DNA of 64,000 nt from Acuticoccus sp051016205 (lineage in GTDB: Bacteria; Pseudomonadota; Alphaproteobacteria; Rhizobiales; Amorphaceae). The first letter of the stretch is position 1; each line of letters opens with the position of its first letter. Shown here one piece after another: positions 53,612 to 62,532 of this stretch. The notes beneath the pieces are model-generated. The model worked only from the letters and a program-made list of their open reading frames with translations, made no database searches and was not told where the DNA came from. The position numbers were made by a program, and so were the translations under genes. The stretch spans positions 1,550,001 through 1,614,000 of the forward strand of contig CP136534.1 in assembly GCA_051016205.1 (NCBI GenBank), written 5' to 3'.

Positions 53612-53769
53612 CGGCGCTTGGCCCAGTGCGATGGGGTTGTCCGGCCAAAGATCCAGTGAACCGGCCGCGCGAAAATCTGCTGCCTCTGATTTGACGAAAG
53701 CGCGATTGGATCAACGCAAAGGCCGGGTTTCACCAAGGGTCTTGCAGATGCGTTGCTCGGGCGGCGCGC

Positions 53770-54648
53770 TTAGCGGGGCTGCTGCAGCGGCCCCACCAGC
53801 ATCGACCAAAGCGTCTCCACCACCCCTTCCGGACTGAGGTGAGCGTCCTCTTCGCCTCCGCCAAGCGGATGTGACATGCCCATCGTCGTCATTAAGGGCG
53901 ACGGCTCGTCCGACGCTACGGATCGGGCTTCGTTGAAGGCGCTCGTCGCGCCGCTCTCGTTCATCGCGTAGCAAATCTGCTTGGTGCCACTTCCCACTCC
54001 GCCTTGGACGATTGTGCAAGCGCTCACTCGGTTGCCCGAATGATCAATGACGGCCGTAAGCCTTCCCAGCATCCCGATGCGCTCGGGGTAGAGGCTCACT
54101 TCGATGTGCAGGCGCCTCGGTTCACCGGTTCCCGGCGTGGGAGCCGCGCCGGCCATGTCCTCCACCGCGCCGAACTTGACGCCGCAAGAGCCCACCAGCG
54201 TGCCGATCCCGAAGCCGCTCACATCGGAATCGAGCAAGATGGAGGTTTCGATGTCTGGGTCCAAAGCGGTCTGAAAAGCGTCCGCCCGCGCCGCCGCTTC
54301 GGTTGGGAATGTCTCGTAGAGGTGACCGTCGACGATACGGTCTCCGCCGGTGACGGGTGTGCCGAAGTTGGTTCCGTCTTCGATGAGCGCGGCGAGGCTG
54401 TCGACCTTTACGGCAAGGTCATCTGTCGCGACGTTGACGGTCAGCCCGGACATGTCCCAGAAGCGCGCGATGGCGGTGAGGCGGTTGTCGCAGAGTGCGG
54501 CGATGAAGGTGTCCATCGTCACCGTCGAGCCGCTTTCCGACAAGATTGGCCTGCCCATCCGACGGATCTCGATTCCTCTGGCAAGCACTGAGGTGCCTGC
54601 TGCGAGCTGCGCTCTGGCACGGGTGCCCAACACGACGTTGGTCCCCAC
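53770..54648 (-). CDS. Hypothetical protein, N-terminus unresolved
   Basis: The frame from GTG 54648 encodes 292 residues that I do not recognise. There is no signal peptide or membrane helix. Visible segments include RPILSESGSTVTMDTFIAAL, VDGHLYETFPTEAAARADAF, FGIGTLVGSCGVKFGAVEDM and RRLHIEVSLYPERIGM. The coding frame continues open upstream to 54720 (ADRFTALETPPFSSFGEVG) without a usable start codon, and the GGAG before 54648 is too close to it. So the real N-terminus may be lost or begin with an unusual codon. A TGA at 54721-54723 separates it from another open stretch in the same frame. Confidence 0.5.
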   Translation of the reverse strand: MGTNVVLGTRARAQLAAGTSVLARGIEIRRMGRPILSESGSTVTMDTFIAALCDNRLTAIARFWDMSGLTVNVATDDLAVKVDSLAALIEDGTNFGTPVTGGDRIVDGHLYETFPTEAAARADAFQTALDPDIETSILLDSDVSGFGIGTLVGSCGVKFGAVEDMAGAAPTPGTGEPRRLHIEVSLYPERIGMLGRLTAVIDHSGNRVSACTIVQGGVGSGTKQICYAMNESGATSAFNEARSVASDEPSPLMTTMGMSHPLGGGEEDAHLSPEGVVETLWSMLVGPLQQPR

Positions 54649-54720
54649 CTCTCCGAAGGAGGAGAACGGCGGCGTTTCAAGGGCGGTGAAGCGGTCGGCC
54701 GGTTCTCCCTTCTCGCCATC

Positions 54721-54951
54721 TCAGATGGCCGCGACGTAGACGGCCGAAAGCAAGGTGCCGATACCGGTGATCCCCGTACTGAAACACAGCACCACGTCGC
54801 CCACCGATGCGGCGGAACCGAACGGGCCGGCGTCGAGGCGCAGGAATGGGGCGAAGAGCATGACGCTCATCAGGATCGCCGGCTTGACCCGATGCAGGAC
54901 ATGGCAGTTTGGGCAGGCGATGCAGGTGGATCGAGAGTCGCGCTCAGCCTT
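54721..54951 (-). CDS. Possible small zinc-ribbon membrane protein (no clear start)
   Basis: The minus-strand frame between two stops encodes up to 76 residues. It has a cysteine cluster (STCIACPNCHVLHRVKPA) followed by two hydrophobic segments (ILMSVMLFAPFLRLDA and DVVLCFSTGITGIGTLLSAV). C-x-x-C-x-x-C then membrane helices suggests a small zinc-ribbon membrane protein or the end of a larger one. No ATG, GTG or TTG precedes the cysteines, and the only ATGs (54870, 54861) lie after them. It may be a relic. Confidence 0.3.
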   Translation of the reverse strand, partial: KAERDSRSTCIACPNCHVLHRVKPAILMSVMLFAPFLRLDAGPFGSAASVGDVVLCFSTGITGIGTLLSAVYVAAI

Positions 54952-55150
54952 CTAGCGCGCTGACGACTTGCCGGCTGAATCACGCTATCTCGTTTTAGAT
55001 CTTAGAAGACCGAAGCAAGCCAAGATGTGGGCCAAGAACCCCCAAAAACACGCGGTTTACCTCTCGAGACATAGATAATAGTAAGTGAGTATCGGCTAAA
55101 ATCCACGGCAGTGTTGCAGGAAAAACTGAAAAACAATTGAGGAGTTACGA

Positions 55151-56512
55151 TCACACCAGGAGCGGCATCAAAGCCGTCGCGAAACTGAGGACGAGGAAGA
55201 AGCCGGCCATGTCGGTGATGGTGGTGAGCAAAGGGCCGCTTGCCACGGCCGGGTCCTGTCCGATGCGCTTTAGCAAAAGTGGAACCACGCCACCGATGGA
55301 CACCGCAATCAGCGTGTTCAGCGCAAGCGCCGCGCCGATCACGAGGCCAAGATAGGGGTTGCCCTTCCATGCCCAGGCCACAAGGCCGATCAAGATGCCC
55401 AGGACGATGCCGTTGATGAGGCCCACCGACACCTCCTTCATCCAGACCCGCAGAGCGTCTGCGGGGCGCACAAGGCCAAGAGATAGCTCGCGCATGGAGA
55501 CGGCCACCGCCTGGTTCCCCGAGCAACCGCTCATGTCAGAGACCATCGGCAGAAAGATCGCAATGGCGATGACGGCGGCCAGCGTCTCCTCGTAGGCGGA
55601 GATGACGCTGGCGGCGATGATGTTGAGGACGATGTTGGCGGAGAGCCACGCAAGGCGCCTGCGAGAGCGCAGCAGCGTGGGCATGGAACGTACTTCGTCG
55701 CCCACCACGCCCTGCACGCGAAGGTTCTGAGCCTCGGCCCGCTCCAGCGCCGCCGCGTCAACCGCCGCACGCGAGACCACGCCCACAAGCGTGCCGTCGG
55801 CTTCGACCACTGGCAGGCCGAGGAACGGGTGCTCGTCGAAGATGGCTTTCAGGCGGTCGAGAGGCATCGAGACCGGCACCGTGAGCGGCGTCGTCATGAT
55901 GTCCGATAGGATGGACGCGCGCTTGGAGGTGAGGAGGGCGCGCAAGGAGACGACGCCGACCGGTCGTCCGTCCCCATCGACCATATAGGGGTGCTGGCCG
56001 CGGTAGCGCTCGAAATCCTCCTCATCCGAGGCCAGCCGCTTCAGAACGGCGCCGACCTTGTCGTCGTCGCGAAAGGTGAAGGCTTCGGCCACCATCAGGC
56101 CACCGGCCGTCTCATGGTCATATTCGACCAGGCGGCGGACATCGGCGGCGTCCTGCGCATCCATGTTGGACAGGATCGCCTCGGCGTCGCGGTCGCTCAG
56201 CTCCCCGATGACGTCCGCCTGCACGTCCGAATTGAGTTCATCGATGATCTCGGCAGCCTTTTCCGCCTCGATCCTCTCCACCAGATCGACGGCGGTCACG
56301 TTCGGCGCGACCTCGATGAGTTCTGCGGCAAGTTCAGCAGGGACGAGAGATAGGAGCAGACCGCGCTCGTCCGGCGTGAGTTCGAGCAGCTCGCGAAGTG
56401 CATCGGGCAGAGGCAACGGGTCGAGCAGTACGGCAAGGCCAGGTCCGTCCTTGTCCGCAAGGCGTTCGCGCAGCCTCATGCCCATTTCCGCGTCGCCTTC
56501 GATCGGCTCCAT
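55151..56512 (-). CDS. mgtE: MgtE-family magnesium transporter
   Basis: The 453-residue protein has the MgtE architecture: an acidic N-terminal superhelical domain (LVPAELAAELIEVAPNV, EILSNM-type turn AEAILSNMDAQDAADV), a CBS pair (YMVDGDGRPVGVVSLRALL and PFLGLPVVEADGTLVGVVSR) and five membrane helices. The pore motif is in KRIGQDPAVASGPLLTTITD. The CBS and N domains sense cytosolic Mg2+ and gate the channel. ATG 56512 is preferred over GTG 56530 because GGAG lies nine bases upstream. It diverges from the RimK cluster across about 95 A/T-rich bases. I saw no Mg riboswitch-like fold. Confidence 0.93.
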   Translation of the reverse strand: MEPIEGDAEMGMRLRERLADKDGPGLAVLLDPLPLPDALRELLELTPDERGLLLSLVPAELAAELIEVAPNVTAVDLVERIEAEKAAEIIDELNSDVQADVIGELSDRDAEAILSNMDAQDAADVRRLVEYDHETAGGLMVAEAFTFRDDDKVGAVLKRLASDEEDFERYRGQHPYMVDGDGRPVGVVSLRALLTSKRASILSDIMTTPLTVPVSMPLDRLKAIFDEHPFLGLPVVEADGTLVGVVSRAAVDAAALERAEAQNLRVQGVVGDEVRSMPTLLRSRRRLAWLSANIVLNIIAASVISAYEETLAAVIAIAIFLPMVSDMSGCSGNQAVAVSMRELSLGLVRPADALRVWMKEVSVGLINGIVLGILIGLVAWAWKGNPYLGLVIGAALALNTLIAVSIGGVVPLLLKRIGQDPAVASGPLLTTITDMAGFFLVLSFATALMPLLV

Positions 56513-56607
56513 GTCTGCCAGCTCCCGCACAATGTCGGCTCAAAGTGGGAGATAGAATATAAATTTCTAGCTATGGACAAACTTTTTTTATCATTTAGAT
56601 TGGGGGC

Positions 56608-56889
56608 ATGGATGACGAGACTTGGGTAGAACGGGCCGCAGACCGTCTTGCCGCGCTTCATGCCAGCCCATTCGGCGGAAAACCGAGCGGGCGGTACCGC
56701 ATCTCCGCCAAACTGGTGAGGCGGCTCGCGGGACGCCGAAGGCTCTATGAGAACGATCTGCGAGATTTGTCGCGTGCACTTTATGAAAGAGAATTCGTGC
56801 TGATCGACATGGACAGTTTTTTCGTTGTTATGAGCGCGCACGCATTCACGAACTACCGGCGTGCCAGCGAAGACTGTCTCGACTTGTGA
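56608..56889 (+). CDS. Small protein heading the RimK cluster
   Basis: The 93-residue protein has no recognised domain. It is helical and charged (RAADRLAALHASPF, YRISAKLVRRLAGRRRLYEN, LRDLSRALYEREFVLIDMDS). Its stop overlaps the GTG start of the protease gene by four bases, so it is part of the RimB-like/RimK operon. In Pseudomonas a small gene, rimA, also precedes rimB and rimK; this may be a positional counterpart, but I see no sequence proof. Confidence 0.65.
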   Translation: MDDETWVERAADRLAALHASPFGGKPSGRYRISAKLVRRLAGRRRLYENDLRDLSRALYEREFVLIDMDSFFVVMSAHAFTNYRRASEDCLDL

Positions 56890-57380
56890 GCGTTGAGACC
56901 AAGCAGCCGCGTCGGCCGAGAGCCGTCATCGGGTGGCGCGAGTATGTGTCGCTCCCAGAGCTTGGCCTTCGGCGAATCAAAGCAAAGATCGACACCGGTG
57001 CGCGGACTTCGGCACTCCACGCGAGCAATCTGGAGTTCTATACACAAGGCGGTAAGCAATACGTCCGCTTCTCCGTCCCTGATCTGACGGGCGGCGAAGC
57101 GCTTCAATGCGCGTTGCCGATCATCGCAGAGCGCGCGATCAAGAACACGAGTGGCGTCCCGCAAGTTCGTACGATCGTATCGACACTGCTTCGGATCGGC
57201 GAAGAGACATGGCCGGTGGAAGTCTCGCTGGCCGACCGCGAGCAGATGACATTCGATTTGATACTGGGCCGGACTGCCATTCGGCATCATCGCCTTCTCG
57301 TCGATCCAGGCCGTTCGTTTTTGTTGAGTAAAGCCGGCAAAGAGGCCAACGACACACAGGTCGACACCGCAGACCCCTAA
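56886..57380 (+). CDS. RimB-like ATP-dependent zinc protease family protein (retropepsin-like)
   Basis: The 164-residue protein has the family core: VIGWREYVSLPELGLRRIKA, then KIDTGARTSALHAS with the aspartyl-protease-like D-T-G-A, and later FDLILGRTAIRHHRLLVDPG. Despite its old name, the fold is that of a retropepsin. Homologues beside rimK are proposed to cleave glutamate tails or modified S6. GTG 56886 overlaps the upstream stop (gtga). The rimK gene follows after about 120 bases. Confidence 0.87.
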   Translation: MSVETKQPRRPRAVIGWREYVSLPELGLRRIKAKIDTGARTSALHASNLEFYTQGGKQYVRFSVPDLTGGEALQCALPIIAERAIKNTSGVPQVRTIVSTLLRIGEETWPVEVSLADREQMTFDLILGRTAIRHHRLLVDPGRSFLLSKAGKEANDTQVDTADP

Positions 57381-57500
57381 GCAGCCGCAAATTGGATGCG
57401 CGCTGTTGCTCCGCGCCCGACCGATCAACCTGAACGAACCCAGACGGCCCCGCCGAGGAGGTCGCTTCGGGGCACACACAAACCAGCGAGAACGCTAACC

Positions 57501-58406
57501 ATGAAAATCGCAATGATGGCGCGAAACCCGGATCTTTATTCGCATCAACGGCTAAAGGATGCCGCGGAGAAGCGCGGGCACGAGCTCGACATCATCGACA
57601 CGTTGCGCTGCTACATGAACATTGCCTCGCGACGTCCTGAGGTCTTCTACAACGGCGAAAAGCTGCCGACCTATGATGCCGTCATCCCGCGCATCGGCGC
57701 ATCGATCACGTTTTACGGCCTGGCGGTCCTGCGCCAGTTCGAGGTGATGGGCGTCTTCCCGCTCAACGAATCGGTGGCCATCGGTCGGTCTCGTGACAAG
57801 CTGCGCTCCATGCAGCTTCTGGCGCGCGAAGGGATCGGGCTGCCTGTCACCACCTTCGCGCACGACCCCAAGCAGACCGAGCAGGTGCTGAAACTTGCCG
57901 GCAGCGCCCCCCTGGTGGTGAAGCTCCTCGAGGGCACACAGGGCATCGGCGTGGTCCTGGCCGATACCGACCGGTCCGCGAAATCCATCATCGAGGCCTT
58001 CCGCGGTGCTAAGGTGAATATTCTCGTCCAGGAGTTCATCAAAGAGGCCGGCGGGACGGACATCCGTGCGCTGGTGGTCGACGGCAAGGTGATCGCGGCC
58101 ATGCAGCGCACGGGCGCGGACGGCGAGTTCCGTTCCAACCTTCACCGCGGCGGCAGCGCGAAGATGATCAAGATCTCGCCCGAAGAGCGTTCCACCGCCA
58201 TTCGCTCAGCGAAGGTGCTCGGCCTCAGCGTTTGCGGCGTCGACATGCTGCGCGCCAATCACGGGCCGGTTGTCATGGAGGTGAACTCCTCGCCAGGCCT
58301 TGAGGGTGTCGAGAAGGTCACTGGCATCGATGTCGCGGGCAAGATTATCGAGTACCTTGAGACCCACGCCGTGAAGGGCAAGACGAAGACCCGCGGGAAG
58401 GGATAA
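57501..58406 (+). CDS. rimK: RimK, ribosomal protein S6 glutamate ligase family (ATP-grasp)
   Basis: The 301-residue protein starts at ATG 57501 (MKIAMMARNPDLYSHQRL), which matches the RimK N-terminus. It has the preATP-grasp YDAVIPRIGASITFYGLAVL, the ATP-grasp lysine and glycine loop (VVKLLEGTQGIGVVLAD), VQEFIKEAGGTDIRALVVDG and the Mg site VVMEVNSSPGLEGVEKVTG. RimK adds glutamate residues to the C-terminus of ribosomal protein S6, changing translation. The stop TAA shares its last A with the next start codon. Confidence 0.94.
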   Translation: MKIAMMARNPDLYSHQRLKDAAEKRGHELDIIDTLRCYMNIASRRPEVFYNGEKLPTYDAVIPRIGASITFYGLAVLRQFEVMGVFPLNESVAIGRSRDKLRSMQLLAREGIGLPVTTFAHDPKQTEQVLKLAGSAPLVVKLLEGTQGIGVVLADTDRSAKSIIEAFRGAKVNILVQEFIKEAGGTDIRALVVDGKVIAAMQRTGADGEFRSNLHRGGSAKMIKISPEERSTAIRSAKVLGLSVCGVDMLRANHGPVVMEVNSSPGLEGVEKVTGIDVAGKIIEYLETHAVKGKTKTRGKG

Positions 58407-59452
58407 TGGCCACACGTGCCCCTTTCACGATCGGCTCGCACACGATCGCGGCCGGTCAGCGCGCGACTGTCGATCTGCCGGTCAGCGTCCTGTCCGATCA
58501 CACCCCGGTCACGATGTCAGTGCGCGTGATCCACGGTCGACGGCCCGGACCCACGCTTTTCGTCAGCGCGGCAATCCATGGCGATGAGGTGATCGGGGTC
58601 GAGATTGCGCGGCGCGTTCTTCGGTCCTCGCAGCTCTCCTCGCTGCGCGGCACACTGATGGTCGTTCCGATCGTGAACGCCTTCGGCTTTCTCAACCAGT
58701 CGCGCTACCTGCCCGATCGGCGTGATCTCAACCGCTCGTTTCCGGGCCGCGACAATGGCTCGCTCGCAAGCCGCCTTGCCCATCTGTTCATGCACGAGAT
58801 CGTCGCAAGGTCCGATGTCGGCATCGATCTCCACTCCGCAGCGATCCATCGCACCAACCTGCCGCAAGTGCGCATCGGCCCGGCGAGAGAGAAGGCGCTG
58901 GCGCTAGCGGAAGCCTTCGCCGCCCCGATCGTGCTGCTCAAAGGGCTCCCCGACGGGTCCCTCCGCCAGGCCGCCCAGGAGGTCGGTGTGGACGTGTTGC
59001 TTTATGAAGCCGGTGAGGCGCTGCGGTTCGACGAGCAGTCCGCCCGCATCGGGGCGTCAGGCATTTTACGTGTGATGCAAACCATGAAGATGCTCCCGAC
59101 CCGGTCGACCCAAAGGCCAGCCGCACACTCAGTGCAAGCCGCTCAAAGCTCGTGGCTGCGCGCCCCGGTGGGCGGCCTGTTGCGCGCCTTCAAGGCGTCG
59201 GGCGAAGAGGTCCGTCGCGACGACCTCCTTGGCGTGATCGCCGATCCGTTCGGAGAATTCGAAATCGAGGCGAGGAGCCACTGCGACGGCGTGATCGTCG
59301 GCCGCACAAATCTGCCGGTGGTCAACGAGGGGGACGCCCTCTTCCACATCGCCGAAGTTGGCGAGGCGCCTGCCCCGGTCGGTGACGTCGCAGGCCAAAT
59401 CCGACCACGGTCAGAGGTAGAGTTGGACATGGACGAGGAGGTCATCGTGTAG
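58406..59452 (+). CDS. Succinylglutamate desuccinylase/aspartoacylase family protein (M14-like)
   Basis: The 348-residue protein has the zinc site of the M14-type deacylase family: AAIHGDEVIGVEIARRVL (H-x-x-E), DRRDLNRSFPGRD (substrate arginine region) and IDLHSAAIHRTN (second histidine), with LLYEAGEALRF supplying the likely catalytic glutamate. The C-terminal 100 residues resemble a barrel-sandwich domain (LRAPVGGLLRAF and GRTNLPVVNEGDALFHI). Its one-base overlap with rimK ties it to S6 glutamylation, where a carboxypeptidase could remove glutamates or deacylate a modified product; that is inference. Confidence 0.87.
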   Translation: MATRAPFTIGSHTIAAGQRATVDLPVSVLSDHTPVTMSVRVIHGRRPGPTLFVSAAIHGDEVIGVEIARRVLRSSQLSSLRGTLMVVPIVNAFGFLNQSRYLPDRRDLNRSFPGRDNGSLASRLAHLFMHEIVARSDVGIDLHSAAIHRTNLPQVRIGPAREKALALAEAFAAPIVLLKGLPDGSLRQAAQEVGVDVLLYEAGEALRFDEQSARIGASGILRVMQTMKMLPTRSTQRPAAHSVQAAQSSWLRAPVGGLLRAFKASGEEVRRDDLLGVIADPFGEFEIEARSHCDGVIVGRTNLPVVNEGDALFHIAEVGEAPAPVGDVAGQIRPRSEVELDMDEEVIV

Positions 59453-59752
59453 AGCCGATGGCAAGCAAGTCTCGAGCGAATTTCTTCAGCGCAATGACGA
59501 GACATCAATGAGTCAAAGCTATCTCTGAGCAATTGACTGGCCAGGGCTAGCCTCTTCGAGCTGTTCTGGCCATGTAATACAAGTATATCTGCATTGAATA
59601 AGGAAGGGCACGCCTGTCTGGCGGCCTATGCGTGCTTTCTTGTAAATACTTGATCGTTACTCCTCCGCGCCAAGATCGCGTACCAGCGCACAGGCGATGA
59701 CCTTCATCCAGGACCTCCGTGACAACAACGCAAGCCGCGAGCTCGATGCTTA
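59453..59752. other. Intergenic interval after the RimK cluster
   Basis: About 300 bases, A/T-rich around 59570-59650. No credible gene and no clear intrinsic terminator were seen. The right end passes into the ABC-exporter remnant. Confidence 0.4.
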
Positions 59753-60092
59753 GTCGGCGACCACGGTGTAAAACCTCTCCGGCCGCCAACGCCAACGCGC
59801 CACCATCGGCCGCGCTCTTCCGAAGGACGGGCCCATTGTTGTATTGGACGAAGCAACGTTTGGGTTGGCCTCAGAGGCGGAGGCCGCGATCCATGAAGGC
59901 TCGGTCTGCCTGATGGCCAGGAAGACGACGATCGCCGTCGTCCACCGCCTCACCACAATCGCCGCAATAGATCGATCATCGTCATGGACGAAGGCGGCAT
60001 CGTCGACATTGGCCCGGCACGAAGTGCGTCTCGATCGCGGCGGCCCATACAAACGGCTTTGAGCGCGCCAATCCGGTGGCTTCATGCTAAAG
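59753..60092 (+). pseudogene. ABC exporter ATPase, C-terminal remnant
   Basis: The end of an MsbA/ABCB-type ATPase can be read in pieces. They are the signature LSGRQRQRATIGRAL (the usual second G is R), Walker B GPIVVLDEATFGLASEAEAA, and the H-loop stretch KTTIAVVHRLTTIAAIDR. Then, in a different frame, come IVMDEGGIVDIG and RGGPYKRL, and in another RQSGGFML. Two or more indels and the missing N-terminal portion make it non-functional. No full-length copy is in the window. Confidence 0.8.
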
Positions 60093-60255
60093 AAAACACC
60101 ATGGACAGCGTGCGACAGCGGCAGGTTGGGCGTTGGCACCATCGGGCGGAGCGTTTTTGCGTGGCTCGCAATGTTGGAACCATCGAACATCGCTCTACCG
60201 ATGCGAGATCCCTCGACAAATCATGCATAGGGTTCTGAGAGCTGGAGGATCAACC

Positions 60256-60747
60256 GTGCGATTGTCAGGCGTCTCCAAGGCCAAGCTTCCGTCCGGGAGC
60301 GGCCTTGCTTCCCAACTCGGCCCACGTGACTTTATCGACTGCTACAGCGTGACGTCGGATATCACGGCACGCCGCGCAGCCGAGATCATCACCGATTTTC
60401 CGCCCTGGGCCCGCCTCCTACTTCGAGTGCGAAGGGCAGCCACCGCGCCGTTCGGCCTGATCAACGATGCGCCCATCCCCGCTGGCGGCGAGAAGGTTGG
60501 CATCTTCCCCGTTGAGAGCGTGAAAGAGGACGAGCTCATCGCCGGCTTTGACGACCGGCATCTCAATTTTCGCATCGCAGTCTTGGCGCGCGAAGGCCAG
60601 GTCTTCCTTGCCACCTGGGTCCATCCACACAATGCTGCTGGCTGGCTCTATCTCACCGCGATCTTGCCGTTTCACATCGCGATCTCACGGGACGCTCTGG
60701 CCCGCGTCGGTGCCGTAAAATCCGGGGCGGCACCTACGAGGCGGTAG
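60256..60747 (+). CDS. DUF2867 family protein
   Basis: GTG 60256, with GGAGG eight to nine bases upstream, gives 163 residues. The pattern matches DUF2867: LGPRDFIDCYSVTSDITARR, FPPWARLLLRVRRAATAPFG, then GIFPVESVKEDELIAGFDDRH, and VFLATWVHPHNAAGWLYLTA ending in ILPFHIAISRD. The family has no known function. The gene is intact although it lies between two decayed genes. Confidence 0.75.
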   Translation: MRLSGVSKAKLPSGSGLASQLGPRDFIDCYSVTSDITARRAAEIITDFPPWARLLLRVRRAATAPFGLINDAPIPAGGEKVGIFPVESVKEDELIAGFDDRHLNFRIAVLAREGQVFLATWVHPHNAAGWLYLTAILPFHIAISRDALARVGAVKSGAAPTRR

Positions 60748-60998
60748 GACCGCTCCATGGTGCGCAACCGGCGCGGAGACATTTCGCGACGTTTCGAAGT
60801 CACACATGTCCGTTGTCAGATAATTTGGGACGCCGTGTGCCATGACGGTCAGGAGGGTCTGGCTCTGATTGTTTGAGGCTATGCCGCTTTGCAGTCGTTG
60901 AGCACGCGGCGCTGGCGAATGGTGCGTTCTTGATTTTCCTTCTTTGTGCCAGGGTAGCTCCGGCTCGGCCGAAGACAGAGCAAAGGAAGGCGGTCGGA

Positions 60999-61265
60999 CC
61001 CGAAGCGTCGCATCCGATGCCAAGATCCAAGACGAAGTGGAGCGCCACGTCCGGATTGTGCACAGCATCAAGCGTGCGTTCGAAACGGCAGAGATCCGCC
61101 CGCCCTTTCAGCCAATCATGCGCCTTGGCACCCGCGATTTGTTCGGACGGGAAGCACGCGCAAGGTGGCGGAATCACGAGCTCGGCGATTTCAGCCCCAC
61201 GGACTTCGTGAAGATGGCGGAGCGCACAGGTCAGATCCGAGCGCTCGGTTCCACCATTTACGCCG
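60999..61265 (+). pseudogene. EAL-domain (c-di-GMP phosphodiesterase) fragment
   Basis: One + frame encodes the start of an EAL domain: KIQDEVERHVRIVHSIKRAF, then EIRPPFQPIMRLGTRDLFG, REARARWRNHELGDFSPTDF and VKMAERTGQIRALG. In active enzymes the last but one piece would read E-A-L-x-R-W; here it is R-E-A-R-A-R-W. The rest of the domain is absent, since the frame ends against the convergent enolase gene. It is a dead fragment of a GGDEF/EAL protein. Confidence 0.78.
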
Positions 61266-61270
61266 CGCGC

Positions 61271-62437
61271 TCAGCCCTTGTTTCGACCAGCCGAGCCCGG
61301 TTGGGCGGCCGCTGATTTGAGCGCGTCGAGGTCAAGTTCGAAACCGAGGCCGGGCGTTTCAGGCAGTGCCAGCGTGGTGAGACCGGGATTGGCGTCCGGC
61401 AACCCCTTGAACAGGACACGGCACATGGACACCGCCGCCAGGTGCCACTCCACAAGGCCGCCGGCAGCAAGACCGGCATGGAGATGGCCATTGTGGAACG
61501 GAAAAGCCCCGCCGTTGGCGAGCGTAACGTTCCGTCCTGCCGCAAGGGCCGCCGCCTTTGTTGCAACGGTGAAGCCACCGCAAATGACCGCGTTCGGCTG
61601 CAGAACGTCCACGGCCTCGGCTGCGAGCAACGCTTCGAATCGCCAGAGCTGGCCCTCGTTTTGCCCCGCCGCCACGGGGACCCCTGTCAGGCGGCGAAAC
61701 TCGGCCATTCGCGCAGCATCGTTGTCCCTCAGGGGCTCCTCGAAAAATGCGATGTCGTAGTCGCGGAGGCGCTCGGCTAGCCAGCGCGCGGAGTGGAAAT
61801 CCAGGCTGCAGTTGGCATCCACGTAAAGGCGGGGCTCCGGCCCGATCGCTTCGCGCACCGCGCGCACACGCTCAACGTCCTCGGCGAGGATGGCGGGAAG
61901 GTCGGCCCCCTCGTTGCGCTTTTGGAGCCCGTGGTGGCCCACCACCATCTTGAGGCCCGTGGCACCGGCTTGGGCCAGGTGACGACCGGCAGCGGCGAGT
62001 GTCTCGCGGTCTAGACCGCCGAAACCGAAGGTGACGTAAAGAGGAACCGACGAACGCGCACCGCCCAGAAGGCGCCAGCAGGGAAGCCCGGTCATCTTGC
62101 CTAGAAGGTCCCACAGCGCGAGATCGACGGCCGACATGGCGTGGCCAGCGTAGCCGGTCTGCCCGCGGGGCGTCATGATCCAGTAGAGGCGCTCGAACAG
62201 CCGCTCGCGGTCGCGGGCGTCCTCGCCCAGAAGCGCAGGCCGGGCGAGCGCGGAAATCGCCGGGGCGACGGCTTCTTCGTCGGTGATGGAGGTGAAGCCA
62301 TGGCCCTTCAGCCCCGATTTCGTCTCAATCTCCACCACGACGCACGCCAGCATTGTTTCGGTCTTGATCGGCCCGACCGCCAATGGGACCGGCACGTTGC
62401 AAGGCCAGACTCGAACGTCTTGAATGGTGTGGTCCAA
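61271..62437 (-). CDS. Mandelate racemase/muconate lactonizing enzyme family (second copy)
   Basis: About 388 residues from TTG 62437, which follows AAGGGG by several bases; the frame stays open upstream to 62767 without family similarity. It has MLACVVVEIETKSGLKGHGF in the cap and AMSAVDLALWDLLGKMTGLP. Barrel residues lie in LKMVVGHHG, LYVDANCSLD, AFFEEPLRD and VAAGQNEGQ, with late LANGGAFPFHNGHLHAG. The K-x-K pair is not plain: the segment reads GLKMVVG, leaving one lysine. It is divergent from the TctC gene by about 95 bases and distinct from the enolase family gene at 14.9-16.0 kb. Confidence 0.85.
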   Translation of the reverse strand: MDHTIQDVRVWPCNVPVPLAVGPIKTETMLACVVVEIETKSGLKGHGFTSITDEEAVAPAISALARPALLGEDARDRERLFERLYWIMTPRGQTGYAGHAMSAVDLALWDLLGKMTGLPCWRLLGGARSSVPLYVTFGFGGLDRETLAAAGRHLAQAGATGLKMVVGHHGLQKRNEGADLPAILAEDVERVRAVREAIGPEPRLYVDANCSLDFHSARWLAERLRDYDIAFFEEPLRDNDAARMAEFRRLTGVPVAAGQNEGQLWRFEALLAAEAVDVLQPNAVICGGFTVATKAAALAAGRNVTLANGGAFPFHNGHLHAGLAAGGLVEWHLAAVSMCRVLFKGLPDANPGLTTLALPETPGLGFELDLDALKSAAAQPGSAGRNKG

Positions 62438-62532
62438 CGGGCGCCCCTTACGTGGTTGGTCGGTTGACAGTCTCGGCGTCGCACCCGAAAGTTCAAGGCA
62501 ACAACACCATATTAAACGTCCGGAGCACCTCG

